A stretch of DNA of 19,817 bases from JAAYYM01 sp964483545 (GTDB lineage: Bacteria; Bacillota; Clostridia; Lachnospirales; Lachnospiraceae), in NCBI GenBank assembly GCA_964483545.1, contig CAZACC010000034.1, positions 1-19,817 of the forward strand, in the 5' to 3' direction. Below, piece by piece: positions 16,850-19,817 of this stretch (its first letter is position 1; the number at the start of each line of letters is the position of its first letter). Both the position numbers and the translations under genes were made by a program. The notes beneath the pieces were generated by a model. It saw only the letters and a list, made by a program, of their open reading frames with translations, was not told where the DNA came from and ran no database searches.

Positions 16850-16879
16850 ATTATACTAAAGAATGAGGCGTTCAATTAA
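16850..16879 (-). promoter_or_regulatory. Weak candidate internal promoter after the carrier protein gene
   Basis: A perfect TATAAT (16850-16855) starts right after the carrier protein stop codon. The -35 candidates are poor: TTAATT (16874-16879) at 18 bases, or TTGAAC (16870-16875) at 14 bases, which is too close. It could supply the membrane-protein and glycosyltransferase genes independently of the upstream cassette. Confidence 0.3.
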
Positions 16880-17080
16880 CGCATACATCGCTTTTGCACT
16901 ATTGAAATTTGCAGGTATGATTTCTGCAGCAGGAACTGCAACGTCATATTCATCATCCATCATAGCAATGATCTGAATGATATCGAAAGAACTCAGCAGC
17001 TCTCCATCAATCAAATCAGTCGCATTTCTAAAGTCAATATCATCTCTTACATCTTCAAGCAACGCAATCAAATCTTCCAT
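16856..17080 (-). CDS. Acyl or peptidyl carrier protein (phosphopantetheine-binding)
   Basis: A 74-residue acidic protein with the length and four-helix pattern of a carrier protein. The expected attachment site is Ser31 in LLSSFDIIQII, at the start of helix 2, aligned with the DSL or DSF motif of carriers such as DltC (LLDSMGT). The residue before the serine is Ser instead of the usual Asp, a mild deviation. A phosphopantetheinyl arm would hold an acyl or aminoacyl group as a thioester. The gene lies between the decarboxylase (11-base gap) and the membrane proteins, in the order adenylation enzyme, decarboxylase, carrier. The ATG at 17080 has AAGGAG seven bases upstream. It is unlikely to be the fatty-acid carrier, because that gene normally lies with fab genes and none is present. 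Confidence 0.85.
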   Translation of the reverse strand: MEDLIALLEDVRDDIDFRNATDLIDGELLSSFDIIQIIAMMDDEYDVAVPAAEIIPANFNSAKAMYALIERLIL

Positions 17081-17091
17081 TATTGATCTCC

Positions 17092-18324
17092 TTATTTATA
17101 ATTTGTATTCATCTCCCAAGTTTCAAGCATATCTCGCAGGAGTGTAATTTTGCCGTTATTACAAACGAATACTTTTGGCATATCTCGTGACAGAAACAGG
17201 GCAATTCCCTCTGTAATAGAATAAGCACCCAGATTACAAAAAACAAGTATGTCATAAAGCTTTGGCTCATGCATTTCATATTCCCTGACTAGAACATCAT
17301 TTGTTGTACAAAGTGACCCGCATAAAGCCCATTTGTCTGTATTCTCCATCTCGCAGGATTTCTCCGAAACTGAAGAATCGGAGCTATCGTAATCAATCGG
17401 AAGATGCTGGATAATCGGAATCTTCAGTCCCATCAACTGACCATAATAATTGACATGGTTGATTCCACCGTCCAAAATGCACCAGTTTCTTTCATAGCTC
17501 CTCTTTGTATCTGCAACACTTGTTAGGTAATAGCCACAGCTGCTTGCAAGAAATCTTCCCATTTCGATTGTCAACTGACTGCATCCTGCAGCCTCACTTA
17601 ATGTGGGAGCAAGCTCTTTCAGTGGAGCAAGCGTATCTTCGAAATTGTCACCTTCAAAGTAAGGATAACAAAGACCCGGGCCATATTCAAGCATAGGAAG
17701 TTCATAGGAGGTCTCACTGCGTAAATCATTGATGATCTTCCGCAATTCCTCAAGCTCTTCTTTCTGGTGCTTTAATTTTGTTCGCTGCGTACCGACAAAA
17801 TAATGAATTCCTTGAATTGTAATGTACGAATCACACTTTATATGCTCCTTCAAAAGTAATTTGATATCAGACAGATCCATACCAAACTGGCTCTTGGATG
17901 ACAGGCGTAAAATCACAGAAACATGCTGCTTTAACTGAACTGCCGCCTGTGAAATCAGCTCAAATTGACGGATTGATTCTGCGGTCAAAATAGCTGCACC
18001 ATATCGAATTGCCTCCGTGATATCATCAAGCTGTTTATTCACTCCTGAGTATATAATCATTTCACCTGGAACATGGCTATACTGACAAATTGATAATTCC
18101 CCTGGGCTGCACACTTCGAAAAAATCCACAGCTGTAATCAGGTATGGCACGAGGAACGGATTGGCTTTAATGGAATAGCATAAGCGAATCGGTTCATTCC
18201 CCTGTCCACCACTCAGTATTTTCTTGATTTGTTTTGTCCGTTCCAATACTTCATCACAGTCGAAGAGAAAGCTTGGTGTACCGTATTCTTTTGCAATTTG
18301 ATAGAATTGTTCCTTTTTCATCAT
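17092..18324 (-). CDS. PLP-dependent decarboxylase of the diaminopimelate decarboxylase fold, BtrK-like (carrier-bound amino acid decarboxylase candidate)
   Basis: The 410-residue protein has fold-type III features: CYSIKANP with the PLP-binding Lys53, EVCSPGEL near 82, a GPGLCYPYF glycine-rich region, EMGRFLASSCGYYL (phosphate or carboxylate contact), the second-subunit active-site Cys339 in CGSLCTTND, and NLGAY near 365. Two signatures separate it from true diaminopimelate decarboxylase: GIHYFVGTQ instead of H-x-H-x-GSQ, and LCTxxD instead of CESxD. I recall the same GTQ and LCT variants in BtrK of the butirosin pathway, which decarboxylates glutamyl bound to the carrier BtrI. Its partners here, an adenylation enzyme and a carrier protein, match such a role. 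Substrate and carrier dependence are inferred. A free amino acid decarboxylase is the alternative. Confidence 0.85.
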   Translation of the reverse strand: MMKKEQFYQIAKEYGTPSFLFDCDEVLERTKQIKKILSGGQGNEPIRLCYSIKANPFLVPYLITAVDFFEVCSPGELSICQYSHVPGEMIIYSGVNKQLDDITEAIRYGAAILTAESIRQFELISQAAVQLKQHVSVILRLSSKSQFGMDLSDIKLLLKEHIKCDSYITIQGIHYFVGTQRTKLKHQKEELEELRKIINDLRSETSYELPMLEYGPGLCYPYFEGDNFEDTLAPLKELAPTLSEAAGCSQLTIEMGRFLASSCGYYLTSVADTKRSYERNWCILDGGINHVNYYGQLMGLKIPIIQHLPIDYDSSDSSVSEKSCEMENTDKWALCGSLCTTNDVLVREYEMHEPKLYDILVFCNLGAYSITEGIALFLSRDMPKVFVCNNGKITLLRDMLETWEMNTNYK

Positions 18325-18327
18325 GCT

Positions 18328-19817
18328 TTATATTAGCTCCTCTAATGCTTTCCGATCTACTTTTCCATTTTTATTCATCGGAAACTGATCTAACCTGATG
18401 GTCTTATTTGGTAACATAAAAGGAGGAAGCTTGCTTTGTATCTGCTCTGCAAGATTATCCTTTTCAAGATCTCCGGCATAAAATAGGATGATTTTCTGGC
18501 GTTTGAAATCATAAATACTAACTGCGCGCTGCACACCCTCTAAAGACATGGCACATACTTCTATTTCACCAAGCTCAATACGCTGACCCATATGTTTGAT
18601 TTGAAAATCCTTTCGGCCTATATAGATTAGATTTCCAGAAAAATCATATTTTCCAATATCTCCAGTACGATAAATCCGTTCATAATAACAGTCATTCAGC
18701 GGATTCTGTGTGAATACTGCTGCCGTTTTTTCAGAATCCTTGAAATAGCCGATTGCAAGGCATGTTCCACTGACACAGATTTCTCCTTCCTGATCCATCT
18801 TCGTAACGAGTCTGTCTGTGTAATCTAGTAAAAACACCCTTTCATTCGGGAAAGCTGTACCAATCGGAATCGTCTCCGTTTTTTCGTATTCACGATCTAG
18901 GATGTGGTAAGTGCAGTTACATGTGATTTCGGTAGGTCCATAGAGATTCACGTACATCACATCTGGCAGAGCAGCTCTCCATTTGTTGAGCTGTTTGACT
19001 GGCATCACCTCACCGCTGAATAAAACACGCTTGATAGTATGCGGTATACGATATCCGAATCCATTCATAATCGAGACAAAGCACATGGCAGATACTGCCC
19101 ACACAAGTGTTGTTACATTGTGATCACATAAATAATCCATCAGCGTTGTCGGATTGGTAAAGTATTCTCGAGGAACAAGCTGAACCCTTGCACCTGTGAA
19201 GATGCCACTGAAAATGTCCTTGATGGACACATCAAAGTCAAATGGAGCCTGATTTGCGAGAATGTCTGTTTTGTTAATTCCGAATATATCTACGAATGCC
19301 GTGATGAAGTCGATCACGGAACGATGGCTTACGGCTACACCCTTTGGTATGCCTGTAGAACCACTCGTGAAATTAACATAAAGAGGCATCTGATCAACAA
19401 ATCCCTCACGTTTGTTTTTCAAGATTGCTTCATCAACTTGTGTTTGACCAGCCGCATTTAAAATATCCGAAATCAGAAGAATCTGAAATGACAGAGACGT
19501 TTCCGCAAGGTATTCTACTAATATCGGATAATGAGCCTCATCCGTAATAATCACTGTCGGATTTAGGACAGATAATACTTTTTGAACACGCTCAGCAGGC
19601 TGACGAATATCAGTAAAGCTGTAGAAACCACCACAGTAAATCGAACCAAACATCGCTATAAGTGCATCCACACATTTTTCCATGAAAAAACATACAGGTT
19701 CCTGCTCACCAAGCGTAAACCCAAATGTCCCGTTTAAAAACAACGTTGCAGCTTCTCGGGCTTGAAGTGTTAAATCATGAAATGTGATTTCCTTCTCAGG
19801 ATCAGCAAATGCAATGT
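18328..19817 (-). CDS. Amino-acid adenylation enzyme (AMP-binding, DltA/NRPS A-domain-like), 5' end outside window
   Basis: The frame is open to the right edge, and 495 residues are visible. The first are IAFADPEKEITFHDL, the usual beginning of an adenylation domain, so only a few N-terminal residues are missing; a TTG at 19743 is not the real start. Motifs in order are NFTSGSTGIPKGVAVSHRS (ATP loop), FDFDVSIKDIF (substrate Asp), LYGPTE, YRTGD, IYIGRKDFQIKHMGQRIELGE and the final NGKVDRKAL with the catalytic Lys. No carrier or condensation domain is fused; the carrier is the separate gene at 16856-17080. It would activate an amino acid with ATP and load it on that carrier. In the substrate-pocket stretch FDVSIKD a Lys occupies the place where DltA has a hydrophobic residue, which might suit an acidic substrate such as glutamate. 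Confidence 0.9.
   Translation of the reverse strand, partial: IAFADPEKEITFHDLTLQAREAATLFLNGTFGFTLGEQEPVCFFMEKCVDALIAMFGSIYCGGFYSFTDIRQPAERVQKVLSVLNPTVIITDEAHYPILVEYLAETSLSFQILLISDILNAAGQTQVDEAILKNKREGFVDQMPLYVNFTSGSTGIPKGVAVSHRSVIDFITAFVDIFGINKTDILANQAPFDFDVSIKDIFSGIFTGARVQLVPREYFTNPTTLMDYLCDHNVTTLVWAVSAMCFVSIMNGFGYRIPHTIKRVLFSGEVMPVKQLNKWRAALPDVMYVNLYGPTEITCNCTYHILDREYEKTETIPIGTAFPNERVFLLDYTDRLVTKMDQEGEICVSGTCLAIGYFKDSEKTAAVFTQNPLNDCYYERIYRTGDIGKYDFSGNLIYIGRKDFQIKHMGQRIELGEIEVCAMSLEGVQRAVSIYDFKRQKIILFYAGDLEKDNLAEQIQSKLPPFMLPNKTIRLDQFPMNKNGKVDRKALEELI

Noticed and set aside
16856..17080. Fatty-acid synthesis AcpP
   Set aside because: No fab genes are near, the DSL motif is replaced by SSF, and the neighbours are an adenylation enzyme and a decarboxylase.
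17092..18324. Lysine-pathway diaminopimelate decarboxylase (lysA)
   Set aside because: The GTQ and LCT variants differ from the canonical H-x-GSQ and CESxD motifs, and the context is a carrier and adenylation cassette rather than lysine synthesis genes.
19741..19743. TTG at 19743 as the start of the adenylation gene
   Set aside because: The frame continues upstream to the window edge with a typical adenylation-domain N-terminus (IAFADPEKEITFHDL), so the real start lies outside.

Overview
The window comes from a low-to-moderate GC Bacillota genome, most likely an intestinal Clostridia or Erysipelotrichia relative. This rests on strong AAGGAG-type ribosome sites, near-consensus sigma-A promoters and gene content typical of Gram-positive exopolysaccharide loci. 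The species cannot be named from sequence alone. Every gene I can support is on the minus strand, so the locus reads from right to left. It continues past both window edges.

Right part (about 19817 to 16856): a compact activation cassette. It holds an amino-acid-type adenylation enzyme (5' end outside the window), a PLP-dependent decarboxylase with BtrK-like signatures and a 74-residue carrier protein. Together they look able to load an amino acid on a carrier, decarboxylate it there and leave an amino-acyl thioester. Next come three membrane proteins of unknown role (16821 to 14106). Two of them are separated by one in-frame stop codon and may be one protein split in two.

Middle part (14078 to 5354): a classic Wzx/Wzy-type exopolysaccharide or capsule block. 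It has a GT2 glycosyltransferase, the polyprenyl-phosphate glycosyl-1-phosphate transferase that starts the repeat unit, two more GT2-like enzymes, a GT4 enzyme, an O-antigen polymerase/ligase-type protein, a Wzx-type flippase and a second polymerase/ligase-type protein. Genes abut or overlap by up to 64 bp, so this is probably one transcript.

Left part (5353 to 1703): an AT-richer cassette driven by its own promoter, whose -35 box lies on the stop codon of the last polymerase gene. It encodes a 34-residue remnant that looks like an excisionase-type DNA-binding protein, then C5-cytosine methyltransferase, DUF3883-type nuclease and a second C5-cytosine methyltransferase, overlapping by 14 and 13 bp. 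This looks like a restriction-modification system with one methyltransferase per strand, inserted in the polysaccharide locus.

Far left (1 to 1702): a 231-bp intergenic region with a hairpin, several GTTCA/TGAAC repeats and a near-perfect promoter, followed by a membrane-bound UDP-sugar 4,6-dehydratase (3' end outside the window). This enzyme probably supplies a 6-deoxy amino sugar precursor to the same polysaccharide.

No tRNA, rRNA, CRISPR array, insertion sequence or integrase was seen. No gene-free stretch exceeds 300 bases.
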